This document shows, piece by piece, positions 36,758 to 45,243 of a stretch of 64,000 nucleotides of DNA (positions are counted from its first letter, which is position 1; the number at the start of each line of letters is the position of its first letter). This stretch comes from Sanguibacter antarcticus. GTDB taxonomy: Bacteria > Actinomycetota > Actinomycetes > Actinomycetales > Cellulomonadaceae. The notes below the pieces were generated by a model. That model ran no database searches and was not told the DNA's origin. It worked only from the letters and a program-made list of their open reading frames with translations. The translations under genes and the position numbers were made by a program. The stretch is taken from contig NZ_PDJG01000001.1 of the NCBI RefSeq assembly GCF_002564005.1, forward strand, positions 372,001 to 436,000, in the 5' to 3' direction.

Positions 36758-37494
36758 AAGGTGACCCCTTCCGCAGCTCGGCGTGGTCTGGACAGAGCGA
36801 TGGCGAGGGCGAAGACCGCCTGGGAGAGGAAGAGCGCAGCCTTGAACGGGTTGTGCGATGCGGTCCCGCCTGCACGTGGACGCATATGGACCGGGACCTG
36901 GCGGACGACCAGTCCCGCACGAGACGCGATGACGAGCGCTTCGATGGTGTCGCCGAGGTACTCGGCGGGGTAGTCGGCCGCGAACACCGCGATGGCCCGT
37001 CGGTCGCAGGCCTTGAACCCCGAGGTCGTGTCGGTCAGGCGAGTCTTCGTGACCAGCGAGAGCGTGCTCGAGAGAACCCGCATGGCCCACCGGCGCGGCC
37101 CGCGAACCTTGTAGACGCCCTCGCCGGCGAAGCGTGCCCCGATGACGACGTTGGCGCCTTCGGTCTGCAGCGCGGCGACGATCTGCTCCACGTCGGCCGG
37201 GTCGTGCTGACCGTCGGCGTCGAGCTGGATCGCGACGTCGTAGCCGGCGCGTGCGGCAAACTTGTAGCCCGCCCGCATGGCGCCACCGACACCGAGATTG
37301 AGGGGGAGGTCGAGGACCTTCGTCCGGCCTCGCCGGGCGACCGTCGCTGTGCGGTCCGTCGACCCGTCGTTGACGACGAGGAAGTCCGCGTCCGGGAGCG
37401 CTGCGTGCAGCTCGTCGAGCACTCCAGGGAGCGCTTCCTCCTCGTTCCATGCTGGAAGAATGACCAAAACTTGTGTCCCCCCGGCGACTGTCAC
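36754..37494 (-). CDS. GT2 polyprenyl-phosphate sugar synthase-like (GacI-like), 246 aa
   Basis: A compact DPM1-type GT2: VLVILPAWNEEEALPGVL, FLVVNDGSTDRTA, the catalytic-type IQLDADGQHDPAD and RLTDTTSGFKACDRRA. A C-terminal hydrophobic stretch (about 215-235) may tether it to the membrane, but there are no tandem TM helices as in GacI itself. It probably makes an undecaprenyl-phosphate sugar used for side-chain decoration outside. GTG 37494 lies 8 nt after a TAAGAT, so the mRNA may be leaderless. It overlaps the DUF2304 gene downstream. Sugar identity is unknown. Confidence 0.85.
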   Translation of the reverse strand: MTVAGGTQVLVILPAWNEEEALPGVLDELHAALPDADFLVVNDGSTDRTATVARRGRTKVLDLPLNLGVGGAMRAGYKFAARAGYDVAIQLDADGQHDPADVEQIVAALQTEGANVVIGARFAGEGVYKVRGPRRWAMRVLSSTLSLVTKTRLTDTTSGFKACDRRAIAVFAADYPAEYLGDTIEALVIASRAGLVVRQVPVHMRPRAGGTASHNPFKAALFLSQAVFALAIALSRPRRAAEGVTL

Positions 37495-37502
37495 AACGCG
37501 TA

Positions 37503-37508
37503 ATCTTA
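37503..37508 (-). promoter_or_regulatory. -10-like TAAGAT for the 36.4-37.5 kb operon
   Basis: On the minus strand, 8 nt before GTG 37494. No convincing -35 at 16-18 bp. Confidence 0.4.
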
Positions 37509-37610
37509 CCCTTTCGTGCCTCGTTGATCGTCCAGACGCGGCCGGACACAGTGCATCTCTCGGAACTGCCGCCAGGTGTTACCAGACCGTCATCCAGGAA
37601 GTTGAGACCC

Positions 37611-38735
37611 ATGCGTGTGCTGCTCGATGCCACCGCTGTTCCCGCCGACCGGGGGGGCGTAGGACGGTATGTCGACGACCTCGTGCCTGAGCTCGTCCGG
37701 GCGGGCGTCGACCTCGTCATGGCGGTCCAGCGCCGTGACGTCGAGCACTACCGGGAGCTCGTGCCGCTCGCCACGATCGTCGCTGCGCCAGGCGCCACCG
37801 AGCGGCGGGCGGCGCGCCTGGTCTGGGAGCAGGTCGGTCTCCCGGCCCTGGTGCGGTCTGTGCGCCCGGACGTCCTGCACTGCCCGCACTACACGCTCCC
37901 GCTCGTCGCTGGTGTGCCCGTGGTGGTGACGCTCCACGACGCGACGTTCTTCACGACACCCGAGCTGCACCTGCGGTCGAAGGCCGTCTTCTTCCGTGCC
38001 GCGACGCGCATGGCTGTGCGACGCGCGCGGACCGTCGTGGTCCCGTCGCGCGCCACCCGGGACGAGGTCGTCCGGGAGGCGGACGCGGATCCCGCCCGCT
38101 TCGTCGTCGCACACCACGGTGTCGACCACGAGAGGTTCCACGCGACGTCGCCGGACGAGCAGGCGCGGGTACGCACGACCCTCGGCATCGGCGACGCGGA
38201 CTACGTCGGCTTCCTCGGCACCCTGGAGCCGAGGAAGAACGTCCCCGCGCTCGTGCGCGCGTGGGTGAGGGCGTGCGACGGGCGCGACGCGCCACCAGCG
38301 CTGGTCCTTGCCGGCGGACGCGGATGGGACACCCAGATCGACGCGACGATCGAGTCGGTTCCCCCGCGGCTGACGGTGCGACGGGTCGGATATCTTCCGC
38401 TCGACGACCTACCTGGGTTCCTCGGCGGCGCCCAGGTCCTCGCGTACCCCAGCCTCGGAGAGGGGTTCGGCCTCCCGGTGCTCGAGGCGATGGCGTGCGG
38501 CGCTGCGGTGCTCACGACCCGTGAGCTCTCGCTCCCGGAGGTGGGCGGCGACGCGGTCGCCTACTGCGGGACCGACGAGGATTCGATCGCCCACGAGCTG
38601 GGCGAGCTCCTCGACGACTCCGAGCGGCGCGCCGACCTCGCGCGCGCGGCCGTCGTCCGCGCTGAGCAGTTCACCTGGGCAGAGGCTGCCCGCGCGCACG
38701 TCGAGGCATACGAGCGGGCGGTGCGCCGGGCCTGA
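37611..38735 (+). CDS. GT4 glycosyltransferase, 374 aa
   Basis: Retaining GT-B enzyme. The N-terminal domain starts MRVLLDATAVPADRGGVGRY, with a glycine-rich loop, and contains PDVLHCPHYTLPL. The C-terminal domain has YVGFLGTLEPRKNVPALVRA, LAGGRGWDTQ and the donor motif YPSLGEGFGLPVLEAMACGA. It is closest in motif to mannosyl- or rhamnosyltransferases of glycan loci. ATG 37611 is chosen as the start of the conserved domain; upstream sequence is the divergent promoter region. A hairpin overlaps its stop and separates it from convergent rmlC. Confidence 0.9.
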   Translation: MRVLLDATAVPADRGGVGRYVDDLVPELVRAGVDLVMAVQRRDVEHYRELVPLATIVAAPGATERRAARLVWEQVGLPALVRSVRPDVLHCPHYTLPLVAGVPVVVTLHDATFFTTPELHLRSKAVFFRAATRMAVRRARTVVVPSRATRDEVVREADADPARFVVAHHGVDHERFHATSPDEQARVRTTLGIGDADYVGFLGTLEPRKNVPALVRAWVRACDGRDAPPALVLAGGRGWDTQIDATIESVPPRLTVRRVGYLPLDDLPGFLGGAQVLAYPSLGEGFGLPVLEAMACGAAVLTTRELSLPEVGGDAVAYCGTDEDSIAHELGELLDDSERRADLARAAVVRAEQFTWAEAARAHVEAYERAVRRA

Positions 38736-38751
38736 GGTGCAGGCCCGGCGC
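38723..38751. terminator. 12-bp hairpin between GT4 and rmlC
   Basis: GCGCCGGGCCTG (38723-38734) pairs perfectly with CAGGCCCGGCGC (38740-38751). It includes the GT4 stop codon and would serve both convergent transcripts. Confidence 0.65.
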
Positions 38752-38760
38752 GCCCGCGGG

Positions 38761-39381
38761 TCAGCGGTTGCGAAGAGACGCGAGGTGCGCGTCGACCTGC
38801 TCGAGCGTCGGCAGGAGGCTGCTCGCGACAGCCTCGGAGAGGCTCGGAGCCGCGACGTCCTTGTCGGAGAGCAGCGGGGCGAGCGGCGAGCCGTCGCGGG
38901 CGGTCGTCGGCCACTCGATGCCGACCTCGGGATCGAGCGGGTGGATCCCGTGCTCGCGTCCCGGCGAGTAGCCGGTCGAGCACAGGTACATCACCGTCGA
39001 GTCGTCCTCGAGCGCCATGAACGCGTGACCGAGTCCCTCGCCGAGGTAGATCGCACGACGGTCGGTGTCGTCGAGCAGCACCGAGTCCCACTGCCCGAAG
39101 GTGGGCGAGCCGACGCGGACGTCCACGACGACGTCGAGCACCGCGCCCTTGGCGCAGGTGACGTACTTGGCCTGCCCCGGAGGGGTGTCGGCGAAGTGGA
39201 TGCCCCGGAGAACGCCGGCAGACGACACGGAGCAGTTCGCCTGCTGGAGGTCGAGGGGGTGCCCGAGCGCCTCCTCGAACTTCTCCGCCTTGAACCACTC
39301 GAGGAACACGCCTCGCGGGTCTCCGAACTGCTTCGGCGTGATCTCCCACGCCCCGGGGACGGACAGCTCGCGATACTCCAC
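38761..39381 (-). CDS. rmlC: dTDP-4-dehydrorhamnose 3,5-epimerase
   Basis: Third step of dTDP-L-rhamnose synthesis: double epimerisation of dTDP-4-keto-6-deoxyglucose. The 206-residue cupin has the family motif GVLRGIHFADTPPGQAKYV with the active-site histidine, GAVLDVVVDVRVGSPTFG, and YLGEGLGHAFMALED. The start is GTG 39381, preceded by an AAGGAG site; the frame extends further upstream but beyond the RBS. It is divergent from rmlD with overlapping -10-like elements, so the two may be co-regulated. Length is slightly above the usual 180-200. Confidence 0.96.
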   Translation of the reverse strand: MEYRELSVPGAWEITPKQFGDPRGVFLEWFKAEKFEEALGHPLDLQQANCSVSSAGVLRGIHFADTPPGQAKYVTCAKGAVLDVVVDVRVGSPTFGQWDSVLLDDTDRRAIYLGEGLGHAFMALEDDSTVMYLCSTGYSPGREHGIHPLDPEVGIEWPTTARDGSPLAPLLSDKDVAAPSLSEAVASSLLPTLEQVDAHLASLRNR

Positions 39382-39439
39382 GTCGGCAACTCCTTCTGTT
39401 GACAGCAGGGAGGGGCAGGAGGCCACCGTCCCGGGGGCA

Positions 39440-39462
39440 ATGCTAGTGCGGTCTACTACAGT
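39440..39462. promoter_or_regulatory. Divergent -10-like elements of rmlC and rmlD
   Basis: TAGCAT on the minus strand (39445-39440) faces TACAGT on the plus strand (39457-39462). Together they define a compact divergent promoter. Confidence 0.4.
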
Positions 39463-39515
39463 TGGGCGCGCGACGGGGGGCACAGCAGCCGCCCCGCACA
39501 GACTGAAGGAGACTT

Positions 39516-40367
39516 GTGCGCTGGTTGGTGGTGGGTGCGAACGGCATGCTCGGTCAGGATCTCGTCCGGCTGGTCGGTGACCGTGGGTACGACGTGCGTG
39601 GTGTCGACCGCACGGAGGTCGACATCACGGACCCGGCGAGCGCCGCGGCAGGCGTCGCGGGCTTCGACGTCGTGGTGAACTGCGCGGCCTGGACGGCCGT
39701 CGACGATGCCGAGACGCAGGAGGGTGCAGCCTTCGCGGTCAACGCCGTCGGTGCGCAGAACCTCGCGCGTGCGGCCAAGGCTGCGGGTGCGCGTCTGGTG
39801 CAGGTCTCGACCGACTACGTCTTCGCGGGCGATGCGCAGGAGCCGTATCGCGAGGACGCGCCGCTCGCGCCGAAGTCGGCCTACGGCCGGACCAAGGGTG
39901 CAGGCGAGTGGGCTGTCCGTGCGGAGACCGACGACTACCTGGTGGTGCGCACGGCCTGGCTGTACGGGGCGCAGGGCGCATGCTTCCCGAAGACGATGGT
40001 CAGGCTGCTCGCTGACCGCGACTCGTTGACGGTCGTCGCCGACCAGGTGGGGCAGCCCACGTGGACGGTCGACCTCGGGGACCTCATCGTCCGCCTGGTC
40101 GAGGCGAAGGCGCCCTCGGGCACCTACCACGGCACGTCGTCCGGGCAGACCTCGTGGTACGGCTTCGCGCAGGCGTCGGTCGTGTCCGCGGGGCACGCAG
40201 CAGAAGCGATCCAGCCGACGACGAGCGCGGAGTTCGTCCGCCCTGCGCCGCGTCCCGCCTACTCGGTCCTCGGTCACGAGGCGCTGCGGGCGATCGGCGT
40301 CGAGCCGATCGGCGACTGGGCAGAGCGGTGGGACGCTGCGGCGCCGACCGTGCTCTCGCTCGGCTAG
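39516..40367 (+). CDS. rmlD: dTDP-4-dehydrorhamnose reductase
   Basis: Final step to dTDP-L-rhamnose: NADPH-dependent reduction of the 4-keto group. The 283-residue SDR has VVGANGMLGQDLV at the N-terminus, the catalytic-type SAYGRTKGAGEW (Tyr and Lys), VQVSTDYVFAG and a WLYGAQG segment. It starts at GTG 39516 with an upstream AAGGAG. It is convergent with rmlA. In mycobacteria rmlD sits beside wbbL; here rmlA lies between them. Confidence 0.96.
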   Translation: MRWLVVGANGMLGQDLVRLVGDRGYDVRGVDRTEVDITDPASAAAGVAGFDVVVNCAAWTAVDDAETQEGAAFAVNAVGAQNLARAAKAAGARLVQVSTDYVFAGDAQEPYREDAPLAPKSAYGRTKGAGEWAVRAETDDYLVVRTAWLYGAQGACFPKTMVRLLADRDSLTVVADQVGQPTWTVDLGDLIVRLVEAKAPSGTYHGTSSGQTSWYGFAQASVVSAGHAAEAIQPTTSAEFVRPAPRPAYSVLGHEALRAIGVEPIGDWAERWDAAAPTVLSLG

Positions 40368-40378
40368 AAGAACGGTTC

Positions 40379-40420
40379 CGCTGGGGGTGCCAGACGCTAC
40401 GGCGTCCGCCACCCCCAGCG
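40379..40420. terminator. Hairpin between convergent rmlD and rmlA
   Basis: CGCTGGGGGTG (40379-40389) pairs with CACCCCCAGCG (40410-40420), and an inner GACGC/GCGTC hairpin lies at 40393-40406. Confidence 0.65.
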
Positions 40421-40423
40421 TCG

Positions 40424-41293
40424 TCAGCGCTCGGTCTCGAGCAGCCCGAGGAGGTACGTGCCGTAGCCGGACTTCACGAGGGTCTCGGCGCGGGCGCGGA
40501 GCTCGTCGTCGGAGAGGAAGCCCTGACGCCAGGCGAGCTCCTCAGGTGCGCCGACCTTGAGGCCCTGCCGGTGCTCGATGGTCTTGACGTAGTCCGACGC
40601 CTCGACGAGCGAGTCGAACGTCCCGGTGTCGAGCCATGCCGTGCCACGAGGGAGGACCTCGACCTGCAGGCGTCCTTGCTCGAGGTAGACCCGGTTCACG
40701 TCGGTGATCTCGTACTCGCCGCGCGCTGAGGGCTTGAGGTCGCGTGCGATGGCGACGACGTCGTTGTCGTAGAAGTACAGGCCGGGAACCGCGAAGTTGC
40801 TCTTGGGCTCGGTCGGCTTCTCCTCGAGGGAGAGCGCGATCCCGTTCTCGTCGAACTCGACGACACCGTAGGCGGTCGGGTCAGCGACGCGGTAGGCGAA
40901 GACGGCGCCACCCTCGATGTCGCTGAACCGCGAGAGCTTGGCACCGAGGCCGGGCCCGTAGAAGATGTTGTCGCCGAGGACGAGCGCGACGCTCTCGTCA
41001 CCGATGAAGTCGGCGCCCAGCACGAATGCCTGCGCGAGCCCGTTCGGCTCGGCCTGCACCGTGTACTGGATGGAGATGCCGAACTGGCTGCCGTCGCCCA
41101 GGAGCCGGTGGAACTGCTCGGCGTCGTGCGGCGTCGTGATGATGAGGACGTCGCGGATGCCCGCAGCGATGAGGGTCGAGAGCGGGTAGTAGATCATCGG
41201 CTTGTCGTAGACCGGGACGAGCTGCTTGCTCACGCCAAGGGTGATCGGGTGGAGACGAGTGCCGGACCCGCCGGCCAAGATGATTCCGCGCAT
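40424..41293 (-). CDS. rmlA: Glucose-1-phosphate thymidylyltransferase
   Basis: First step of dTDP-L-rhamnose synthesis: glucose-1-phosphate plus dTTP to dTDP-glucose. The 289-residue protein has the nucleotide-binding [20 protein letters not shown] start, the [16 protein letters not shown] segment, and [12 protein letters not shown]. Length matches the classical RmlA family (about 290). ATG 41293 is fixed by the motif. A small GCCCCA/TGGGGC palindrome (41307-41321) lies in the leader. Convergent with rmlD. Confidence 0.97.
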   Translation of the reverse strand: MRGIILAGGSGTRLHPITLGVSKQLVPVYDKPMIYYPLSTLIAAGIRDVLIITTPHDAEQFHRLLGDGSQFGISIQYTVQAEPNGLAQAFVLGADFIGDESVALVLGDNIFYGPGLGAKLSRFSDIEGGAVFAYRVADPTAYGVVEFDENGIALSLEEKPTEPKSNFAVPGLYFYDNDVVAIARDLKPSARGEYEITDVNRVYLEQGRLQVEVLPRGTAWLDTGTFDSLVEASDYVKTIEHRQGLKVGAPEELAWRQGFLSDDELRARAETLVKSGYGTYLLGLLETER

Positions 41294-41327
41294 GGGACAA
41301 CAGTGTGCCCCACTTTGGGGCGCAGGC

Positions 41328-42221
41328 CTAAGCGGGAGGCGTCGCTGCGGAGCGGGACTGACGGACCTCGTGACGTTCGCGGACAGCGAGCCCGCCGCTG
41401 ATCGCGGCACGCAGCGGCCACAGGTACCACTGGTGGTAGCGCCGGTGGAGATACGTGCGAGCGCTCGTGTGGTGCGCGCGGATCATCCTCTCGGGCTTGG
41501 CCTTCCACGAGACGCCCTGGACGTGGGTGATGCGGACCTCGGGCACGTAGAGGTTGATCCAGCCGGCGTCACGGAGGCGCTCGCCCAGGTCGAGGTCCTC
41601 GAAGAACATGAAGAACGTCTCGTCGAAACCGCCGACGTCGGAGAGTGCATCCCTGCGCAGCAGCAGGCAAGCCCCTGACAACCATCCGGCTGGGCGGGCG
41701 GTGAGGCTCGAGTCTTCTTGCGCCTGCTTGTAGCCGACGGTCCACGGGTTCCCCCGCCAGACCCGCCCGAGGACAGCGTGGCCGAGTCCTTGCCGCAGCG
41801 ACGGGACGGCGCGCGCCGAGGGGTAGACGGTGCCGTCGACGTTGAGCAGGGTGGGGCCGAGCGAGCCAGCCTCGGGGTGGAGGTCGCCGACCGCCACGAG
41901 GGCGTCGAGCGAACCGGGAGACCAGACGAGGTCCGGGTTGGCGACGACAGCCCAGGGTGAGCTGCTCGTGCGCAGGCCGACGTTCGCGGCGGCGCCGTAC
42001 CCGACGTTCCCGCCACCGTCGAGGACCACACCGCCGTGCATGGCGGCGACCGCGTCGGCACGCTCGCTCGGGTCGCCGTTGTTGACGATGACGAGATCGA
42101 CCGGACGGTCGGTCGCCGTCGCGAGAGACGTGCCGAAGGCCTCGAGCTCGGGTCCGGGATTGAAGACGACACAGACGACGAGGACGGGTGCCAGCGGGTC
42201 CGCTGCAGGAGATGTGCTCAT
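41328..42221 (-). CDS. wbbL: N-acetylglucosaminyl-diphospho-polyprenol L-rhamnosyltransferase
   Basis: Adds the first rhamnose to polyprenyl-PP-GlcNAc, the linkage unit for a wall polysaccharide. Among all GTs in this window it most closely follows mycobacterial Wbb[39 protein letters not shown], a [10 protein letters not shown] segment, [15 protein letters not shown] and [14 protein letters not shown]. It is 297 aa, near the mycobacterial length of about 300. ATG 42221 follows a -10-like TAGTCT by 9 nt, suggesting a leaderless transcript. Neighbourhood (rml genes, TIGR03089, whiB, manB) also matches mycobacteria, supporting the call. Confidence 0.9.
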   Translation of the reverse strand: MSTSPAADPLAPVLVVCVVFNPGPELEAFGTSLATATDRPVDLVIVNNGDPSERADAVAAMHGGVVLDGGGNVGYGAAANVGLRTSSSPWAVVANPDLVWSPGSLDALVAVGDLHPEAGSLGPTLLNVDGTVYPSARAVPSLRQGLGHAVLGRVWRGNPWTVGYKQAQEDSSLTARPAGWLSGACLLLRRDALSDVGGFDETFFMFFEDLDLGERLRDAGWINLYVPEVRITHVQGVSWKAKPERMIRAHHTSARTYLHRRYHQWYLWPLRAAISGGLAVRERHEVRQSRSAATPPA

Positions 42222-42230
42222 GGTCCGCTC

Positions 42231-42236
42231 AGACTA
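42231..42236 (-). promoter_or_regulatory. -10-like TAGTCT for wbbL
   Basis: Minus strand, 9 nt before the wbbL ATG; consistent with a leaderless start. Confidence 0.45.
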
Positions 42237-42327
42237 GTCGGGTTGGCGCAGGTGCTCTTCACCCGGTGCGGTCGTGGGCGTGACCAGCCGCTTCGCGTCG
42301 TTGCTCTGGGGGACGCCTCGCGTTGGG

Positions 42328-42333
42328 TAGTGT
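42328..42333 (+). promoter_or_regulatory. Candidate -10 element for ugd
   Basis: TAGTGT within GGGTAGTGTG, the same decamer as at 7332-7341. It lies 29 nt before GTG 42363, leaving room for an AGAGGA ribosome site. Confidence 0.4.
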
Positions 42334-42362
42334 GATCGAACCGTGGTCGAGAGGAAAAAACT

Positions 42363-43676
42363 GTGCGTATGTCAGTGATCGGTTGTGGCTATCTCGGTGC
42401 TGTCCATGCTGCGTGCATGGTGACTCTGGGGCACGAGGTGGTGGGGGTCGACGTGGACGCCCGGAAGATCGAGGCGCTCTCGCGGGGCGAGGCGCCCTTC
42501 TTCGAACCAGAGCTCGCTGATCTCTTGGCGCAGGCGCTCGCGACGGGACGGCTGACGTTCTCCACCGACGTCGCGGCCGTCAGCGGCGCGCGCGTGCACT
42601 TCGTCTGCGTGGGGACGCCGCAGAAGCGCGACAGCCTGGCAGCGGACCTCACGTACGTCGACGCCGCGGTCACGGCGCTCCTTCCGCACCTGGGCGACGG
42701 CGACCTGGTGGTCGGCAAGTCGACGGTGCCGGTGGGCACCGCCGGTCGGCTCGCCGCGCAGGTCGAGGACGCTGTCCCGGGCGCGACGCTCGCCTGGAAC
42801 CCGGAGTTCCTCCGCGAGGGGTACGCCGTGAAGGACACGCTCACCCCGGACCGCTTCGTCTACGGGGTCCCGGCGGGAGAGAGCGGGGCGCGCGTCCAGG
42901 CGCTGCTCGACGAGGTCTACGCGACCGCGCTCGCAGCCGGGACACCGCGCATCGTCACGGACTACGCGACCGCGGAGCTCGTGAAGGTGGCCGCCAACTC
43001 GTTCTTGGCCACGAAGATCTCCTTCATCAACGCGATGGCCGAGCTCTGCGAGGTGACGGGCGCGGACGTCACACAGCTGGCGGACGCGATCGGCCACGAC
43101 GAGCGGATCGGTCGACGGTTCCTCAACGCCGGCCTCGGGTTCGGTGGCGGGTGCCTGCCGAAGGACATCCGGGCGTTCATGGCGCGGGCGGGCGAGCTCG
43201 GCGCGGACCAGGCCGTCTCGTTCCTGCACGAGGTCGACGCGATCAACGCGCGGCGCCGGGCCCGGATGGTCGACCTGGCGCTCGAGGTGAGCGGGGGCAG
43301 CGTCGATGGTGTGTCGATCGCCGTCCTCGGGGTGACGTTCAAGCCGAACAGCGACGACGTGCGCGACTCTCCGGCGCTCGACGTCGCGGCGAGGCTCGCC
43401 GTCCTCGGGGCCCATGTCCGGGTGACCGACCCGGAAGGCATGGAGAACGCACGCGCACGGCACCCGGAGCTCGACTACGTGCAGACGGTGGACGAGGCGG
43501 TCACCGGAGCGGACGCAGTCCTCCTGCTCACCGAGTGGAAGCAGTACCGAGACCTCGACCCCGAGCAGGTCGGGGCCCTGGTCGGGACGCGCGCCGTGCT
43601 CGACGGCCGCAACGCTCTCGTGCCGGAGGCGTGGCGCGAGGCAGGGTGGACGTACCGGGCCCTCGGGCGCCCCTGA
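42363..43676 (+). CDS. ugd: UDP-glucose 6-dehydrogenase
   Basis: Oxidises UDP-glucose to UDP-glucuronate with two NAD+. The N-terminal Rossmann start MRMSVIGCGYLGAVHAACM, VHFVCVGTPQ, GKSTVPVGTA, WNPEFLREGYAV and the catalytic cysteine in LGFGGGCLPKDI are all present. The C-terminal UDP-binding domain has IAVLGVTFKPNSDDVRDSP. It starts at GTG 42363. It is divergent from wbbL. The product may be used for acidic residues of the same polymer or for xylose/galacturonate synthesis; no such downstream enzyme is visible here. Confidence 0.95.
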   Translation: MRMSVIGCGYLGAVHAACMVTLGHEVVGVDVDARKIEALSRGEAPFFEPELADLLAQALATGRLTFSTDVAAVSGARVHFVCVGTPQKRDSLAADLTYVDAAVTALLPHLGDGDLVVGKSTVPVGTAGRLAAQVEDAVPGATLAWNPEFLREGYAVKDTLTPDRFVYGVPAGESGARVQALLDEVYATALAAGTPRIVTDYATAELVKVAANSFLATKISFINAMAELCEVTGADVTQLADAIGHDERIGRRFLNAGLGFGGGCLPKDIRAFMARAGELGADQAVSFLHEVDAINARRRARMVDLALEVSGGSVDGVSIAVLGVTFKPNSDDVRDSPALDVAARLAVLGAHVRVTDPEGMENARARHPELDYVQTVDEAVTGADAVLLLTEWKQYRDLDPEQVGALVGTRAVLDGRNALVPEAWREAGWTYRALGRP

Positions 43677-43700
43677 CCCCTCTGACGATCGTGGCCTGAC

Positions 43701-43730
43701 GCGCCGCCCGCCCGACAGGGCGGGCGGCGC
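43701..43730. terminator. Perfect 13-bp bidirectional hairpin
   Basis: GCGCCGCCCGCCC (43701-43713), loop GACA, then GGGCGGGCGGCGC (43718-43730). It separates convergent ugd and the TIGR03089 gene. Confidence 0.75.
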
Positions 43731-43760
43731 TGTGCGTGGGGCGCTGTCAGTCTGTCTCGG

Positions 43761-44579
43761 TCACGCGTGCGTGATGCGTTCTGTCGCGACGAGGCGTGCC
43801 AGCCGGTCAGGGTCGGCGTCGATCGCGCGCGCGGTGTCCTGAGCGAGCACCACGACGGATCCGTCGGCGCTCCACGTGCGCAGGCTCGTCCGCAGCAGCG
43901 CAGCGGTCCCGATCGCGCCGTCGGTCGTTCGGACGAGGGATCGAGCCGGTGTCGGTCCGGCCTCGTCCCCGTGCGGCGCAGCGTCGCTCTCGAGGGTGTC
44001 CTCGAGAGCCCAGGGGAGCAGGTCTGCGTGGGTGACGTGCAGGGCCGAGCCGTCGGCACGCGGTGCGGTCAGCGCGGCGGACCCGGGGTCCGTGGGGGTG
44101 ACGTACCCGAGCGTGTCGGCGTACGTCATGACGGCAGAGGCCGCGTCGATCGCTCCTGCGGGCAGGTCGCCGTCGTACCGGCGGGCGAGCGCCGGCAAGG
44201 ACACGACGACGAGGTCTCCACGGGCCGGCCGTCGGCCGTCGGGCCCGAGCCAGGCTCCAGGGGTCGCGGTCACGACGACGTCGGCCGGACGCTCGCTCGA
44301 CGTGCCCTGCCCGTCGACGACGTCTACCTCGGCGCCCGCCTGCCATGCCGAGAGCGCCCACACGAGGGTGCGCCAGTGGGGAGGGAGGTCGAGTGCGACG
44401 ACCGTGCCCGGCTCGGCGTCCAGCTCCTCGGCGAGCAGGTTCGTCGTCTTGGACACCCAGTTGGCGAGGACGGCGCCGGAGAGCTCGATCCGCTCTCCGT
44501 CGGGCCCGTACCAGGTGAGTCGGGGACGCCCCGGGTCGGCGGTGAGTGTGCGCAGGATGTCGTGAATCGTTGCAGGCAT
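43761..44579 (-). CDS. TIGR03089 family protein
   Basis: A 272-residue cytoplasmic protein resembling the N-terminal part of an acyl-CoA synthetase/AMP-binding enzyme but too short to be one. LSGAVLANWVSKTTNLLAEE and VALDLPPHWRTLVWALSAWQ are the recognisable parts. The family is restricted to actinobacteria and lies near the wall-rhamnose genes in mycobacteria; its role is unknown. Immediately upstream, TACGCT ends 6 nt before the ATG (44586-44591), suggesting a leaderless mRNA. A direct repeat GCGTAGACAC occurs twice within 44588-44608. Confidence 0.85.
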   Translation of the reverse strand: MPATIHDILRTLTADPGRPRLTWYGPDGERIELSGAVLANWVSKTTNLLAEELDAEPGTVVALDLPPHWRTLVWALSAWQAGAEVDVVDGQGTSSERPADVVVTATPGAWLGPDGRRPARGDLVVVSLPALARRYDGDLPAGAIDAASAVMTYADTLGYVTPTDPGSAALTAPRADGSALHVTHADLLPWALEDTLESDAAPHGDEAGPTPARSLVRTTDGAIGTAALLRTSLRTWSADGSVVVLAQDTARAIDADPDRLARLVATERITHA

Positions 44580-44585
44580 GAGGTC

Positions 44586-44591
44586 AGCGTA
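44586..44591 (-). promoter_or_regulatory. -10-like TACGCT for TIGR03089 gene
   Basis: Minus strand, 6 nt before the ATG. A 10-bp direct repeat (GCGTAGACAC) covers it and the adjacent upstream DNA. Confidence 0.4.
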
Positions 44592-44674
44592 GACACTGCG
44601 TAGACACCCGGTGGAGATCGGGACCGTTCGGCAGTTTTCACCCGCTCAGAGGGGATTAAATAGCACAAGCCCGC

Positions 44675-44703
44675 TTGACTCGTGAAGATGACACGCGTGT
44701 AAT
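44675..44703 (+). promoter_or_regulatory. Sigma-70-like promoter for whiB
   Basis: TTGACT (44675-44680) and TGTAAT (44698-44703) are 17 bp apart, the best classical promoter in the window. The whiB ATG lies about 120 nt downstream, leaving a long leader. Confidence 0.6.
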
Positions 44704-44763
44704 TTCAGGTGTCGGTTGCGGACGTGAACCAGTGCAGAAGTTGTGCAGGTCAGTGAAGATCCG

Positions 44764-44780
44764 GACGCCCGTCGGGCGTC
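44764..44780 (+). other. Hairpin in the whiB leader
   Basis: GACGCCC/GGGCGTC arms (44764-44770, 44774-44780) with a 3-nt loop. It has no T tract, so it may stabilise or regulate the leader and not terminate it. Confidence 0.4.
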
Positions 44781-44830
44781 GAGCTGGTGTGAGACGCAAT
44801 ATCTTCTAACGGCACAGAACGGGGAACGAC

Positions 44831-45166
44831 ATGTGGAACTTGCTCGACGAAGACGGGGCATTTCCGTCGGATGCGGGACGTTCAGTCGAGGTCCCCGAGA
44901 CGGGCGCGACGATCCTCCCGCTGTTCGGCACGACGGATGACGACGAGACGATGGGCTGGCAGGAGCGCTCGCTCTGCGCCCAGACCGACCCTGAAGCGTT
45001 CTTCCCTGAGAAGGGCGGCTCCACCCGCGAGGCGAAGAAGGTCTGCGTCAGCTGCGAGGTCCGCGTCGAGTGCCTCGAGTACGCCCTCGAGCACGACGAG
45101 CGGTTCGGCATCTGGGGCGGCCTCTCCGAGCGCGAGCGTCGCAAGCTCAAGCGTCGCGCGATCTGA
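44831..45166 (+). CDS. whiB: WhiB-family iron-sulfur transcription factor (WhiB2-like)
   Basis: A small regulator that binds a 4Fe-4S cluster through four cysteines, C49, C72, C75 and C81, in the CXnCxxCxxxxxC arrangement. The G(V/I)WGG turn (GIWGG, residues 93-97) and a basic C-terminus (RERRKLKRRAI) that contacts DNA follow. Members of this group regulate cell division and wall genes in actinobacteria, and its position beside wbbL, manB and DUF3499 matches mycobacterial whiB2. At 111 residues it is longer than mycobacterial WhiB2 (89). It follows a good promoter and a long leader. Confidence 0.95.
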   Translation: MWNLLDEDGAFPSDAGRSVEVPETGATILPLFGTTDDDETMGWQERSLCAQTDPEAFFPEKGGSTREAKKVCVSCEVRVECLEYALEHDERFGIWGGLSERERRKLKRRAI

Positions 45167-45243
45167 GCCTTTCGTCCGCTGTTCCCGGCGGCGACTCGCC
45201 CTGCATGTCCGCATGGCAGCGATCGCGCACCCGGTGATGCACT

